Shown here: in pieces, positions 33,589 to 42,909 of the stretch
How the letters are laid out: each line of letters opens with the position of its first letter
Numbering within the stretch: the first letter of the stretch is position 1
DNA from: Sphaerisporangium dianthi
Lineage (GTDB): Bacteria; Actinomycetota; Actinomycetes; Streptosporangiales; Streptosporangiaceae
Assembly: GCF_042654065.1 (NCBI RefSeq)
Contig: NZ_JBHSFP010000024.1
Span: forward strand, 77,311 to 141,310
Reading direction: 5' to 3'
DNA length: 64,000 nucleotides
Notes under the pieces: generated by a model
Seen by the model: the letters and a program-made list of their open reading frames with translations, nothing else
Database searches by the model: none
Told to the model about the DNA's origin: nothing
Program-made: the position numbers and the translations under genes

Positions 33589-35445
33589 CTACAGGCTGAC
33601 GCGCACCTTGTAGCGCTCCAGCCATGCGTTGAACTGGAGCAGGCCCTCCAGCGCGGCGCGCAGGTCGTGGCGGCTGACCGCGTCGAGCGGCTGGTCGATC
33701 ATCGTCCGCACCTTGGGCACGTCGATCATCGAGGCGGCTGGGAAGTCCCCGCTTTCGAGCAGCCGGGCGGTCTCCTCCCTGAGCGCCTTCTCATACGCCG
33801 GGTCCTGCGTCGAGGGATAGGGGCTCTTCTTGCGCGCCAGCACCGACTCGGGGAGCACGTCGGCCGTGGCGGCGCGCAGCAGGCTCTTCTCGTGCCCGTC
33901 GAAGGTCTTCATCGACCATGGCGCGTTGAACACGTACTCCACCAGCCGGTGGTCGCAGAACGGCACCCGCACCTCCAGGCCCACGGCCATGCTCATGCGG
34001 TCCTTGCGGTCGAGCAGCATCTGCACGAACCGGGTGAGGTGCAGGTAGCTCACCTCGCGCATCCGCGCCTCCATCCCGCTCTCGCCGGGCAGGCGCGGCA
34101 CCTCGTCCAGGGCCTCGCGGTAGCGTTCGGCGCAGTAGCCGGGGACGTCCAGCTCGCGCAGCAGGTCGGGGGCGAGCACCTGGTCCAGTGCGGTCAGGCG
34201 GATGCCGGAGGCCAGCCAGGGGAAGGTGCCGGCGTTGACGGCGGCGGGGTCGTGGAACCAGCGGTAGCCGCCGAAGACCTCGTCGGCCGACTCCCCCGAC
34301 AGCGCGACCGTCGAGTGCGCCCGCACCGCGCGGAACAGCAGGTGGAGCGAGGTGTCCATGTCGCCGACCCCGGTCGGCAGGTCGCGTGCCCGCAGCACCG
34401 CCGCGCGGATCCCGGCGTCCATGAGGTCGGCCGAGTCCAGGACGATGTCGTCGTGCTCGACGCCCAGGTGTGAGAGGTGCCGCACGAGGTCGCGGACGAA
34501 GGGGGCGTCGGGGGTGTCGCGCATCGCGTCGGGGCTGAAGTGCTCGGTGTAGCCGGTGAAGTCGACGGAGAAGGATCGCAGTTTGCCCTCGCCGTGCCGC
34601 CGCAGGGCCTCCCCGGCGAGGGCGGTGACGGCGCTGGAGTCCAGGCCGCCGGACAGCAGTGTGCAGAGCGGCACATCAGAGATCAGCTGGCGTTCGATGA
34701 TGTCATCCAGCAGGCCACGGACGGTCCGGACGGTGGTCGGCAGGTCGTCGGGATGCTCGCCGGACGCGAGCCGCCAGTAGCGGCGCTTGACGATCCCCTC
34801 CCGGGTGACCCTGACGATGCCGCCGGGGCGCACCTCGCGCATGCCGCGGAAGATCCCGCATTCGGGGGTCTTGACGAAGACCAGTAGCTCGCGCAGCCCT
34901 TCGCCGTCGACGACCCGGTCGGCCAGGAGGGGGTTGGCGAGTATCGCCTTGGGTTCGGAGCCGAACAGGACGCCCCCCGGCGTCGGGTAGTAGTACAGCG
35001 GCTTGATGCCGAGCCGGTCGCGCACGAGGACGAGCTCCTCGCGGCGGGCGTCCCAGATGCCGAAGGCGTACATGCCGTTCAGGTGCCCGGCGAGGTCCTC
35101 GCCCCATTCGAGGTAGGCGCGCAGGACGACCTCGGTGTCGCTGCGCGTGCGGAATTGGTGCCCGCGGGCGGCCAGCTCGGCGTGGAGTTCCTTGAAGTTG
35201 TACACCTCGCCGCTGTAGGTGAGCACGGCGAGCACCTCGCCGCCCTCCTCCGCGATCATGGGCTGCCGGCCGCCGAGGAGGTCGATGATCGCCAGCCGCC
35301 GGTGCCCCAGCGCCCCGTGCTCGGAGATCCACATCCCCTCGTCGTCGGGTCCGCGGCAGCTCATGGTCTCGGTCATGTCCAGCAGCGTGTCCCGGGACTC
35401 TCTGAGATCGCCCTCGAAGTCCACCCAGCCACAGATTCCACACAT
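33589..35445 (-). CDS. asnB: Asparagine synthase (glutamine-hydrolysing)
   Basis: 618 residues. MCGICGW at the N-terminus supplies Cys2, the nucleophile of the class II glutamine amidotransferase domain (about 1-200), which feeds ammonia to the synthetase. The synthetase domain (about 230-560) has the pyrophosphate loop 'LLSGGLDSSAVTALAGEAL', making beta-aspartyl-AMP from Asp and ATP. Length and order match AsnB of actinomycetes. No operon partner: the neighbours are on other transcripts. Confidence 0.9.
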   Translation of the reverse strand: MCGICGWVDFEGDLRESRDTLLDMTETMSCRGPDDEGMWISEHGALGHRRLAIIDLLGGRQPMIAEEGGEVLAVLTYSGEVYNFKELHAELAARGHQFRTRSDTEVVLRAYLEWGEDLAGHLNGMYAFGIWDARREELVLVRDRLGIKPLYYYPTPGGVLFGSEPKAILANPLLADRVVDGEGLRELLVFVKTPECGIFRGMREVRPGGIVRVTREGIVKRRYWRLASGEHPDDLPTTVRTVRGLLDDIIERQLISDVPLCTLLSGGLDSSAVTALAGEALRRHGEGKLRSFSVDFTGYTEHFSPDAMRDTPDAPFVRDLVRHLSHLGVEHDDIVLDSADLMDAGIRAAVLRARDLPTGVGDMDTSLHLLFRAVRAHSTVALSGESADEVFGGYRWFHDPAAVNAGTFPWLASGIRLTALDQVLAPDLLRELDVPGYCAERYREALDEVPRLPGESGMEARMREVSYLHLTRFVQMLLDRKDRMSMAVGLEVRVPFCDHRLVEYVFNAPWSMKTFDGHEKSLLRAATADVLPESVLARKKSPYPSTQDPAYEKALREETARLLESGDFPAASMIDVPKVRTMIDQPLDAVSRHDLRAALEGLLQFNAWLERYKVRVSL

Positions 35446-35585
35446 CGCGACGACCCCACGTCTCGTCGGAGGACGGATTGCGACGGCCCCCGCCTCCCCC
35501 TGCGCGGGTAGCGTCTTTCCAGGTCAACGGCCTCTACGAGAGATGTATGCCCCGCCACGCCGCAAGAGGCCTCGCGCCGCCCGCC

Positions 35586-36215
35586 TCAGGCGCCGGTGAC
35601 GACCGCGGGGTGGCGGGGGTCGTCCACGCGGACGACCACGTCGGCGCTCTCGCGCGGCGCGGCCTCCTCCTCGTACCGGGCGTAGGCGGGCAGCGTCCAC
35701 CGCTCCTCTTCGGGGGTGCGGCGGGCCAGCGCGCCCGGCGACAGCCACAGGTGCACGGTGATCTCGAACGGCAGCCAGCGGCCGAGCAGCAGGCGGCCGT
35801 CCATGAGCAGCACCGCGCCCGGCGGCAGGGTCACGTACGGCGCGCGCGTGGCCCGGTCGGCTGCGGCGTCCCACAGCGACGGCAGGACCTTGCCGGATCC
35901 GCCCGGCTCCAGCGGGTCGAGCACCTCGCGCGACAGCGCCCCGAAGTCCTGCCATCCGTCGTAGAAGGCGTCGGGGTCGGTGCGGCCGTACTCGTAGCGG
36001 AGCGAGGCCGGGCGCAGGAAGCCGGCCGCCGGGACCCGCAGGACCTCGCGTCCGCGCAGGCGCAACGGGCCGATCAGCGCGTCGGCCAGTTCGCCCGGCC
36101 GCGCCGCGGGGGCGCCGTCGAGGGCGACGCGCACCCAGGAGGACCGGGAGGCGCCGGCGATGCGGTCGGCGAGCTCCTCCACCAGAGCCGAGGGCGAAAT
36201 GGGGCGTACGTCCAC
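35586..36215 (-). CDS. Uridine-kinase-like protein with a degenerate P-loop
   Basis: 209 residues from a GTG at 36215. The overall layout matches actinomycete uridine kinase-like proteins: 'WVRVALDGAPAARPGELADA', 'FLRPASLRYEYGRTDPDAFY', 'LPPGAVLLMDGRLLLGRWLP' and a late Arg/Glu lid 'RRTPEEERWTLPAYARYEEE'. Where a P-loop should be (GxxGxGKS), the sequence reads DGAPAARPGE, with no Gly-Lys-Ser, so ATP binding in the usual way is doubtful. It may be a pseudokinase or a P-loop-independent relative. Confidence 0.65.
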   Translation of the reverse strand: MDVRPISPSALVEELADRIAGASRSSWVRVALDGAPAARPGELADALIGPLRLRGREVLRVPAAGFLRPASLRYEYGRTDPDAFYDGWQDFGALSREVLDPLEPGGSGKVLPSLWDAAADRATRAPYVTLPPGAVLLMDGRLLLGRWLPFEITVHLWLSPGALARRTPEEERWTLPAYARYEEEAAPRESADVVVRVDDPRHPAVVTGA

Positions 36216-36654
36216 TCGTTCATCCTCGCCGATGGCGCACGGACGCGACGACCGCGCACACGACCGGACATCACGAGCGGACGTCACGACGGGCCCGCGT
36301 TACACGAAAGTTTCATGGCGTTTCAGCGGCCGATTAATCGCCCGCCTCGGGGGTCATGGCCTTCACCTGCTAGGGGACAGGTGATCAAGAGGTACGGACG
36401 GGACCGATAATTTCGGCTGTTTCCCACGCCCAGCACCGGCGACCTAGAGTTCTTGACGCGTAAGCGCTTTCGCATGCTGGTCGGCAGTCGACGGCTGTTC
36501 GCCTCACGGCGACGACCGGTTACTTCACCAGGTCCTCGGTGACTCCTTGACGTGCATAGTGTCCGTGCCTTGCTCGAGCGTGCCGGACACGCTGCCGCGA
36601 TGGACGTCCCGGCTGCGCCGAGGACCTACGTCGTAACCCCTCGAAAGGTGTTTC
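36216..36654. other. Intergenic region before the LPMO gene
   Basis: About 440 bases. It contains a 7-base inverted repeat TCACCTG/CAGGTGA (36363-36384) and the promoter-operator zone of the LPMO gene at 36453-36475. The rest shows no gene. Confidence 0.5.
36453..36475 (+). promoter_or_regulatory. Promoter with LacI-type operator for the LPMO gene
   Basis: TTGACG (36453-36458) is followed by the palindrome AAGCGCTT (36462-36469) in the spacer. The GCGC-centred palindrome is the kind bound by LacI-family sugar regulators such as CebR relatives. The predicted leader is long, about 170 bases. Confidence 0.45.
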
Positions 36655-37770
36655 ATGAGAAAGCGACGTAAGATCTCGATCGCCGGCGCCGCCGCCGCGA
36701 TCGCGACCCTCCTATTGGTCGCCTTGCTGCCCGGGTCGGCTTCGGCCCACGGCGCGATGATGATCCCCGGCAGCCGCACCTATCTGTGCTGGAAGGACAG
36801 TGTCGGCAGCAACGGCGCGGTCCAGCCGCACAACCCCGCCTGCGCCGCCGCGGTCGCCCAGAGCGGGACCAACTCGATCTACAACTGGTTCGCCGTGTTG
36901 CGCTCGGACGGGGGCGGCCGCACCAGCGGCTTCATCCCGGACGGCAAGCTGTGCAGCGGCGGCGCGGTCGTGTACAACTTCAGCGGCTTCGACCTGGCAC
37001 GCAACGACTGGCCGGTGACCCACCTGACCTCCGGGGCGAACATCCAGTTCCGGTACAACAAGTGGGCGGCGCACCCCGGATCGTTCCGCACCTACATCAC
37101 CAAGGACAGCTGGAGCCCGACCCGCTCCCTGGCCTGGAGCGACCTGGAGAGCCAGCCGTTCTACACCGCGCAGGACCCGCCGAGCGTCGGCAACCCGGGT
37201 AACGCCGACTCCTACTACTACTGGAACGCGACGCTCCCGTCCGGCAAGAGCGGCCGGCACATCATCTACTCGGTGTGGCAGCGGTCCGACAGCCAGGAGA
37301 CCTTCTACAACTGCTCCGACGTCGTCTTCGACGGCGGCAACGGCCAGGTGACCGGCGTGGGCGAGGGCAACCCCGACCCGACGCCCACTCCGACCCCCAC
37401 CCCGACCCCGACCGGCAACCAGACGCCGACCCCGACCCCGACGCCCACCCCGACGCCCACCCCGTCGGGCGGGACCGGCGCCTGCTCCGCGACCTTCAAG
37501 ACCACCAGCAACTGGGGCAACGGCTACCAGGGCGAGGTGACGGTGCGTGCGGGCAACAGCGCGATCAGCTCCTGGACCGTCAGGTGGGGGCTGCAGAGCG
37601 GCACCATCATCAACAGCCTGTGGAACGGCTCCTACACCTTGAGCGGCTCCAACATCACGGTGAAGAACGCCCCCCACAACGGCAGTCTGGGAAGCAACGC
37701 CTCCACGACCTTCGGGTACGTCGCACAAGGCTCGCCGGGCACTCCCTCGCTGACCTGCACCAGCCCGTAA
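36655..37770 (+). CDS. Lytic polysaccharide monooxygenase AA10 with CBM2
   Basis: 371 residues. Signal peptide 1-31 ends ASA, so cleavage leaves His32 as residue 1 of the copper histidine brace; the second His is His140 ('NKWAAHPGSF') and the axial aromatic is in 'ETFYNCSDVVF'. The catalytic domain is the cellulose-active type ('HGAMMIPGSRTYLC', 'YYYWNATLPSGKSG'). A Pro-Thr linker (about 240-275) joins a CBM2 domain (275-371) with the conserved Trp residues and Cys pair. It cleaves crystalline cellulose oxidatively outside the cell. Closed by a hairpin at 37813. Confidence 0.95.
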   Translation: MRKRRKISIAGAAAAIATLLLVALLPGSASAHGAMMIPGSRTYLCWKDSVGSNGAVQPHNPACAAAVAQSGTNSIYNWFAVLRSDGGGRTSGFIPDGKLCSGGAVVYNFSGFDLARNDWPVTHLTSGANIQFRYNKWAAHPGSFRTYITKDSWSPTRSLAWSDLESQPFYTAQDPPSVGNPGNADSYYYWNATLPSGKSGRHIIYSVWQRSDSQETFYNCSDVVFDGGNGQVTGVGEGNPDPTPTPTPTPTPTGNQTPTPTPTPTPTPTPSGGTGACSATFKTTSNWGNGYQGEVTVRAGNSAISSWTVRWGLQSGTIINSLWNGSYTLSGSNITVKNAPHNGSLGSNASTTFGYVAQGSPGTPSLTCTSP

Positions 37771-37812
37771 CCGGACGCCTTCACGGCGATCGAGGGTGAC
37801 AGCGACTGCCCT

Positions 37813-37858
37813 GGGCGGCGTCGCGCACCGGCCGCGAGGCCGGGGCGCGGCGCCGCCC
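37813..37858 (+). terminator. Hairpin terminator after the LPMO gene
   Basis: GGGCGGCG and CGCCGCCC close a stem that also contains CGCG and GGCC pairings around a short loop, 43 bases after the stop. Confidence 0.6.
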
Positions 37859-37954
37859 GTTCGCCGTGCGAGGGGAGCCGTCCCGCCGGCGGGCACGATC
37901 CGGTGAACACCGGGTGAAAGGACGGAGGATCGGCTGCGCCGGGCCGCGCGGCTC

Positions 37955-40258
37955 GTGTTCGCTTCGGCCATGAGCCCCACCCCCGCCCGCGCCTGGCCCG
38001 ACGCCGACGTCGTCGGCGCCGCGGTCGGCGCCCCCGTGACCGTCTACCGCGAGGCCGAGTTCGACTCCCGCGGCGAGCTGGCCCACGAGGGCAACCGCGT
38101 GCCGGACATCGTCGCGCTCGACGCCCGCCGGCTGGTGGTCGGCTGGCGGGCCGGTGCGCGCGACGACCGCGACCCGGCGCCGACCGACCAGGGCTCGATC
38201 CTGTACGCGACCTCCGGCGACGGGGGCGCCACCTGGACGACCGGGACGCTGGCCGCGGCGACGTCCGCGCACCGCTACCACTATGTGATCTTCCTGAACG
38301 ACGGCGGCGTCCTGTACGCGTTCCTCGGCCGCATCACCGTGTCCGCGGACCGGGACCGCGAAGGCGAGGTGGACGGCTTCCCCGTGGCGATGACGGCCAG
38401 GCGCAGCACCGACGCCGGGCGCACCTGGGCCGACTTCCCGGTCACCGTCCAGGTGCCGGCCAACAGCCGGGGCGTGGTCCTGGCGGGCAGGCCGCTCAAG
38501 CACGACGGGGTCTGGCTGCTCCCCTACTGGCAGGCGTCCGGCGGCACGACCAGGGCCGGGGTGCTCCGCTCGGCGGACCTGGCCACCTGGACGCCCGGGG
38601 CGCTCGCCGCCGGCCCGCCCGGCGTGTCGATCGAGGAGCCGCAGCTCGCGGTGTCGCACGACGCGCCCGGCACGCTGCTCATGGTGGCCCGCACCCTGAA
38701 CCTGACCGGCGGCTCCTCCGCCGCCGCCCGTGACGCCTTCTACCGCGCCAACGCCTCCCACGCCGCGACGGCGACCAGCGCCGACGGCGGGCTGACCTGG
38801 TCGGCGATGACGCTGGACCCCGAACTGCCGAACTACTACGTGAAGGGGTACTTCACCAGCGACTCCGGCGGGCGTTACCTCACGATCTACAACACGCTGG
38901 CCGGGCCGTTCACCGGCGCGGGCGCGAGCAAACCGGACCAGTACCGCGAGGTCCTCTATTACAAGGTCAAGCGGCCGGGCGCCCCGTGGGGGCCGGGCCG
39001 GCTGTTCGCCGACGGCGCGCGGCTGACCGAGGGCGCGGCCCGCGGCTGGGACGTGTACGCGAGCGCCGACGAGTACGCGCCGGGCCGCTTCTTCGTCGTG
39101 TGGGAGCACAACCAGACCGCCATCAAGGTCGCGGAGCTCGACGTCTCCCGGTCGTTCACCGGGGTCGGCGGCCGGTGGGGCGACCTTTCCGCCTGGACGG
39201 TGACGGCCGGCGACGGCGCCGTCGAGGTCGACGCCTCAGGCCGGCTGCGCCTGGCGGACGCCACCCCCGGCGGCCCGCCCGGGTTCTCCGGCGTCACCCG
39301 GCGGTACGGCCCCTCCGGCGGGTTCGTCGCCACCATCAGGGCCACGGTGGCCGCCCACTCCCGGCTGGACCCTGCCACCGAGGCGGGCGCGGGCCTCGCG
39401 CTGAAGGTCGCCACCGGTTCCGTCCGGCTCATGCTGGCACTCCAGCCGGACGGCGTGTACTCCTTCGTCCAGGGCGGGGGCGGGTGGAGCCGGGTGCACG
39501 CCGCGCCCGGCGACACGGCGGCCCACGTCTGGCAGGTGGCGGTCGACGCCCGCGGCGACGCCACCCTGCGGATCGACGGCGCCGAGACCGGGGCCGGGTG
39601 GGCCGTCGCCGCCTCCGGCGAGGCCCCGCAGGTGGCTCTGTGGTGCTCGGGCACGGCCGCCGCCCCGGCCGAGGCGGTGGTGGACCTGCTGGAGGTGGTC
39701 GACGACGTCGCCGGCAGCACCTTCGACGCCTTCGGCGACTGGACGCTCGACGGGGCCGGCGGGACGGCGCGGTTGGCCGCGGGCGACCTGCTGCTGCGCA
39801 GCGCCTCCCGCCGCGCCTCCAGCGCCTTGCTCGGCCTTGACGTCACCCGCGGCTGTGACTTCACGCTGGAGTTCCGCGGGCGGGTGGAGGACGACAGCGC
39901 CCTGAACCCGGCCACCGGCGAGGGCGTCAGCATGGGCGCCAAGGTCGCCAACGGGCAGCGCAGGCTGATGCTGGCCGTCCAGAAGAGCGGGGTCTGGACC
40001 ATGCGGAAGGGCTCGGCCGTGTGGGAGAAGGTCTACTCCTCCGCCACCGCCGCCGCCCCGTCCACCTGGAGGGTGACGACCGACAGCGCGGGCGTGGCGC
40101 GCCTGTGGCGCGACGGCGCCGACACCGGGGCCACCTGGGTGGTGCAGGACAGCCGCGAGAGCCCGCAGGTGACGCACTGGGTGACCGGCACCGCGGGCGG
40201 AAACGCCGCCGCGGCCCGCATCGAGTGGACCCGCGTCACCGCGAGCCCACCCGGATGA
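37955..40258 (+). CDS. Sialidase-like BNR protein with two C-terminal lectin-type domains
   Basis: 767 residues. Residues 25-405 are a six-bladed sialidase/BNR propeller with Asp-box repeats ('SGDGGATWTTG', 'STDAGRTWADF', 'SADGGLTWSAM'). Two related concanavalin-like domains follow (about 410-585 and 590-767), each with the pattern 'VSMGAKVANGQRRLMLAVQ'. It is probably a secreted exo-acting glycosidase or a carbohydrate-binding protein. The catalytic Arg triad and Tyr of true sialidases are not certain here. The start is uncertain (GTG 37955, ATG 37970, or an upstream non-ATG codon), and no clean signal peptide is visible, which is odd for such a protein. Confidence 0.75.
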   Translation: MFASAMSPTPARAWPDADVVGAAVGAPVTVYREAEFDSRGELAHEGNRVPDIVALDARRLVVGWRAGARDDRDPAPTDQGSILYATSGDGGATWTTGTLAAATSAHRYHYVIFLNDGGVLYAFLGRITVSADRDREGEVDGFPVAMTARRSTDAGRTWADFPVTVQVPANSRGVVLAGRPLKHDGVWLLPYWQASGGTTRAGVLRSADLATWTPGALAAGPPGVSIEEPQLAVSHDAPGTLLMVARTLNLTGGSSAAARDAFYRANASHAATATSADGGLTWSAMTLDPELPNYYVKGYFTSDSGGRYLTIYNTLAGPFTGAGASKPDQYREVLYYKVKRPGAPWGPGRLFADGARLTEGAARGWDVYASADEYAPGRFFVVWEHNQTAIKVAELDVSRSFTGVGGRWGDLSAWTVTAGDGAVEVDASGRLRLADATPGGPPGFSGVTRRYGPSGGFVATIRATVAAHSRLDPATEAGAGLALKVATGSVRLMLALQPDGVYSFVQGGGGWSRVHAAPGDTAAHVWQVAVDARGDATLRIDGAETGAGWAVAASGEAPQVALWCSGTAAAPAEAVVDLLEVVDDVAGSTFDAFGDWTLDGAGGTARLAAGDLLLRSASRRASSALLGLDVTRGCDFTLEFRGRVEDDSALNPATGEGVSMGAKVANGQRRLMLAVQKSGVWTMRKGSAVWEKVYSSATAAAPSTWRVTTDSAGVARLWRDGADTGATWVVQDSRESPQVTHWVTGTAGGNAAAARIEWTRVTASPPG

Positions 40259-40265
40259 CGCGGGA

Positions 40266-41504
40266 TCAGTAGCGGCGGTAGGCGCGCGGGTCGGCGCCGA
40301 GGGGACGCGACAGCCGCACGGTGATGAACTCGTTGTTGTCGGCCGTGCCCGGCGTGCGACCGGCGGAGTTCGGGAAGTTGTTGTCGTTCAGCAGCGCGAT
40401 CGTGGAGTCGTCCAGGATCACCACGTCCTCGATGGTCTGGAACGGGAAGGTGAACGTGCTGCCGAAGCCGCCGATGCCACGCGGGTTGGCCAGGTCGAGC
40501 AGGTCGGCCACCTGGGTCTTGTCCACGGCGCCGTCCCTGTCGCGGTCGCGCAGGTCGGCCAGGTAGACCCGCTTGGTGCGCGCGGCGGTCCCCTGCTCGT
40601 TGTCGCGCTCGATGACCAGGAAGCGGTCACGGTCGACCGTGATCATGTCGCCGATGGAGTTGCCCGGCGCGTCCAGCTTGTAGGCCCAGCGGCGCCCGGT
40701 GTAGGCGCGGTCGCGCAGGTCGAACTCGTTGAGGCGCAGCGTGCCCGCGGGATCGCCGGCGACGGTGCCCTCCAGCAGCGGGTACAGGTGGCGGCCGTCG
40801 AGCCCGCGCGCCATGCCCTCGAAGCCCTTGCTGCTGCCGAGGTTCGCCGTGCCGCCGTTGAGATAGGGGTTCTCGGGGGCCTGGACGCCGGGCAGCGTGA
40901 CCGGCTTCTCCAGCAGCGAGCCGGAGGCGGAGAAGTGCAGCAGCCAGGGGCCGAACTCGTCGCCGATCCAGTAGGTGCCGTCGGGCTGCCGGACGATCGA
41001 CTCGACGTCGAAGTCCGCGCCGGTGAGCTTGCGGTCGGCGCGGGTCAGCGGGAAGGGGACGCGCTTGGCCGGGTCGCTGAGGTTCAGCCCGCCCACGACC
41101 TTGACCTCGCCGGAGCGCAGGTCGGGCTTGACGCGCTGGATGCGCAGCAGGAAGTCGCCGCTGTTGGCCTTGTTGCCGAAGCCGTTGTCGGACAGCACGT
41201 CGTAGGTGCCGTCGTGGCGGCGGGCCACGCCGCTGAAGCCCTGCACGGGCTGGCCGGGGAACGGCGGGGTGATGCCGTTGATCGGGGCCGTGCCGAGCTT
41301 GAAGCCCGACGGCTCGCTGCCCGGTACGTAGGTCTGCGCGGGGAGGGAGGCCCAGCCGGTGAGCGTGGCGCGGCCGAACCCGCCACCGCCGTGCGACTGG
41401 TGGTCGGCCTGGCCGTCATGCCCGTCGTGCCCGTCGGCGAGCGCGGGGGCGGAGAGGCTCAGCGCCACGGCGATGGCGCCCAACCCGATCATGGTTTTTC
41501 TCAT
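40266..41504 (-). CDS. Secreted phytase-like esterase (esterase-like activity of phytase family)
   Basis: 412 residues from ATG 41504. Signal peptide 1-23 ends PALA, followed by a His/Asp-rich linker ('DGHDGHDGQADHQSHGGGG'). The body is a beta-propeller of the 'esterase-like activity of phytase' family: 'FSGVARRHDGTYDVLSDNGF', 'YWIGDEFGPWLLHFSASG' and 'KGFEGMARGLDGRHLYPLLE'. Extracellular; probably hydrolyses phosphate or carboxyl esters. The His-rich start may bind metal. It is convergent with the sialidase-like gene (7-base gap). Confidence 0.8.
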   Translation of the reverse strand: MRKTMIGLGAIAVALSLSAPALADGHDGHDGQADHQSHGGGGFGRATLTGWASLPAQTYVPGSEPSGFKLGTAPINGITPPFPGQPVQGFSGVARRHDGTYDVLSDNGFGNKANSGDFLLRIQRVKPDLRSGEVKVVGGLNLSDPAKRVPFPLTRADRKLTGADFDVESIVRQPDGTYWIGDEFGPWLLHFSASGSLLEKPVTLPGVQAPENPYLNGGTANLGSSKGFEGMARGLDGRHLYPLLEGTVAGDPAGTLRLNEFDLRDRAYTGRRWAYKLDAPGNSIGDMITVDRDRFLVIERDNEQGTAARTKRVYLADLRDRDRDGAVDKTQVADLLDLANPRGIGGFGSTFTFPFQTIEDVVILDDSTIALLNDNNFPNSAGRTPGTADNNEFITVRLSRPLGADPRAYRRY

Positions 41505-41742
41505 GGCCGTCACGTTAGAGACGCCCGATGACGCGCCGCACAACACCGGATGACTCGCGGGTGCCCAGGTCGTGAGCGGGGAAGCGAAGGCGCGCAAACC
41601 CCGCCGGCATCGGCGTTTCGCATCACAGATCTCCCATCTCAATAGTGTGACCAGCACTTTTGCCAAACTCTCCATGTACGGGGCACCACACCTCGACTAC
41701 TATCGGTAATCGACTGCATGCTACAGGTAGTGGGGCGATGCG

Positions 41743-42132
41743 TTGACGGAGCGACGATCAGCGGTACGGGCGGCTCTCCATCTCTTGTTCGCCACGGCCG
41801 CCGTCATCCTGCTCCTCCACGGCACCGGCTCCCACGAGGGCCCGCCGGGCCTCTCTCCGGCCGCGGCCGCCGCGCCGCTCCTCGGAACATCGGCGGAGCC
41901 CGCGCCCACGCCGCTCCCCGAGGACGCCGACCACGACGGTTGCCCCAAGCCGTGGGAGGGCCCTTCCGCCGCGGGGCCCCCACCCCTGCTGTCGCGTCAC
42001 GGCGGGCACCCGTCGCAGAGACCGAAAGCCGTCACGGAGGCGGCGTTCCGGACGGACATTCCCAGAGCGGGCGTCTCCGCCCTGCGATGGACACGGCCCG
42101 CGAGGCCGCGACTGCCCATCTTCCGCTGCTGA
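41743..42132 (+). CDS. Small secreted or membrane-anchored hypothetical protein
   Basis: 129 residues from a TTG. An N-terminal hydrophobic helix ('ALHLLFATAAVILLLHGTG') is followed by a Pro/Ala-rich tail with two Cys. No family known. GTGGGG is weak as an RBS. It lies before the carbonic anhydrase gene on the same strand, so it may be its partner, but it could also be a spurious frame. Confidence 0.45.
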   Translation: MTERRSAVRAALHLLFATAAVILLLHGTGSHEGPPGLSPAAAAAPLLGTSAEPAPTPLPEDADHDGCPKPWEGPSAAGPPPLLSRHGGHPSQRPKAVTEAAFRTDIPRAGVSALRWTRPARPRLPIFRC

Positions 42133-42228
42133 TCGGCAAGGCTCCCGCGCCCCGCGCGGGACCGGGGGCGCGTCGCGCGCGCCCGGCGACGCTCCACGCC
42201 CGACCTCAGCACGAAGGAGTCCACACCC

Positions 42229-42813
42229 ATGCAATCGCTGATCGACCATGCCCGGACGTTCCACCAGAAGGTCAGCGGCGGCCGAGAACAGGCGGCCTCC
42301 CCCCGGCACGGCGTCTCGCCGCAGGCGATGTTCGTCACCTGCTCGGACGCGCAGGTCATCCCGTCCCTGATCACGGGCGCCCGCCCCGGCGAGCTGTTCG
42401 AACTGCGCACGGCGGGCAACGTCATCCCGCCCTACCGCCTGGGCCGGCTCACGGCCGAGGCGGCCACCATCGAGTACGCCGTGAACATCCTCGGTGTGCG
42501 GGACGTCATCGTGTGCGGGCACACCCGGTGCGGCGCCGTCCAGGGCCGGGTGCGCTCCTGGACGCTGCGCTCGGCGCCGACCACGCGGTGGTGGCTGCTC
42601 CAGACGCACCGCTGGCGGGAGGCCCCGGCGGTCGCCGAGGAGGACGCCGCGCGGGCCCACCTGGTCGCCCAGCTCGACAAGCTGCGCCGCTACCCTCGGG
42701 TCGCCCGGCGCCTGGCCGCCGGCCGCCTGCGCCTGCACGGCTGGTTCTACGAGGTCGAGACCGGCGTCGTGTCCAACTACCACCCCGACACCGGCGCCTT
42801 CACCCCCCTGTGA
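42229..42813 (+). CDS. Beta-class carbonic anhydrase
   Basis: 194 residues. The zinc ligands are visible as 'FVTCSDAQVIPSL' (Cys, with the catalytic Asp-Ala pair) and 'VIVCGHTRCGAV' (His and Cys). 'LFELRTAGNVIPPY' is the conserved strand between them. It interconverts CO2 and bicarbonate in the cytosol. A tail segment of about 40 residues after the core is Arg/Trp-rich. Slightly shorter than most family members. Confidence 0.9.
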   Translation: MQSLIDHARTFHQKVSGGREQAASPRHGVSPQAMFVTCSDAQVIPSLITGARPGELFELRTAGNVIPPYRLGRLTAEAATIEYAVNILGVRDVIVCGHTRCGAVQGRVRSWTLRSAPTTRWWLLQTHRWREAPAVAEEDAARAHLVAQLDKLRRYPRVARRLAAGRLRLHGWFYEVETGVVSNYHPDTGAFTPL

Positions 42814-42858
42814 CCGCTCCCCGCCCTCCCGCTGCCGGCCTCCCGGCCGGCCGGGAGG

Positions 42859-42909
42859 TCGACAGCGTGAGGGGCGCTTCCTACACTTGCACGTATGAAG
42901 GATCGTTCA
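42859..42909 (+). promoter_or_regulatory. Promoter and CzrA/SmtB-type operator overlapping the regulator start
   Basis: TCGACA (42859-42864), 17 bases, TACACT (42882-42887) gives a good promoter whose start point would fall at about 42894-42895, the ATG itself. TGAA-N6-TTCA (42896-42909) is the core of CzrA/SmtB operators, nested inside the longer inverted repeat ACACTTG/CAAGTGT (42883-42914). The mRNA is therefore probably leaderless and self-repressed. Confidence 0.65.

Noticed and set aside
36340..36400. c-di-AMP (ydaO) riboswitch before the secreted LPMO
   Set aside because: The conserved ydaO cores are absent; only a short TCACCTG inverted repeat is present.
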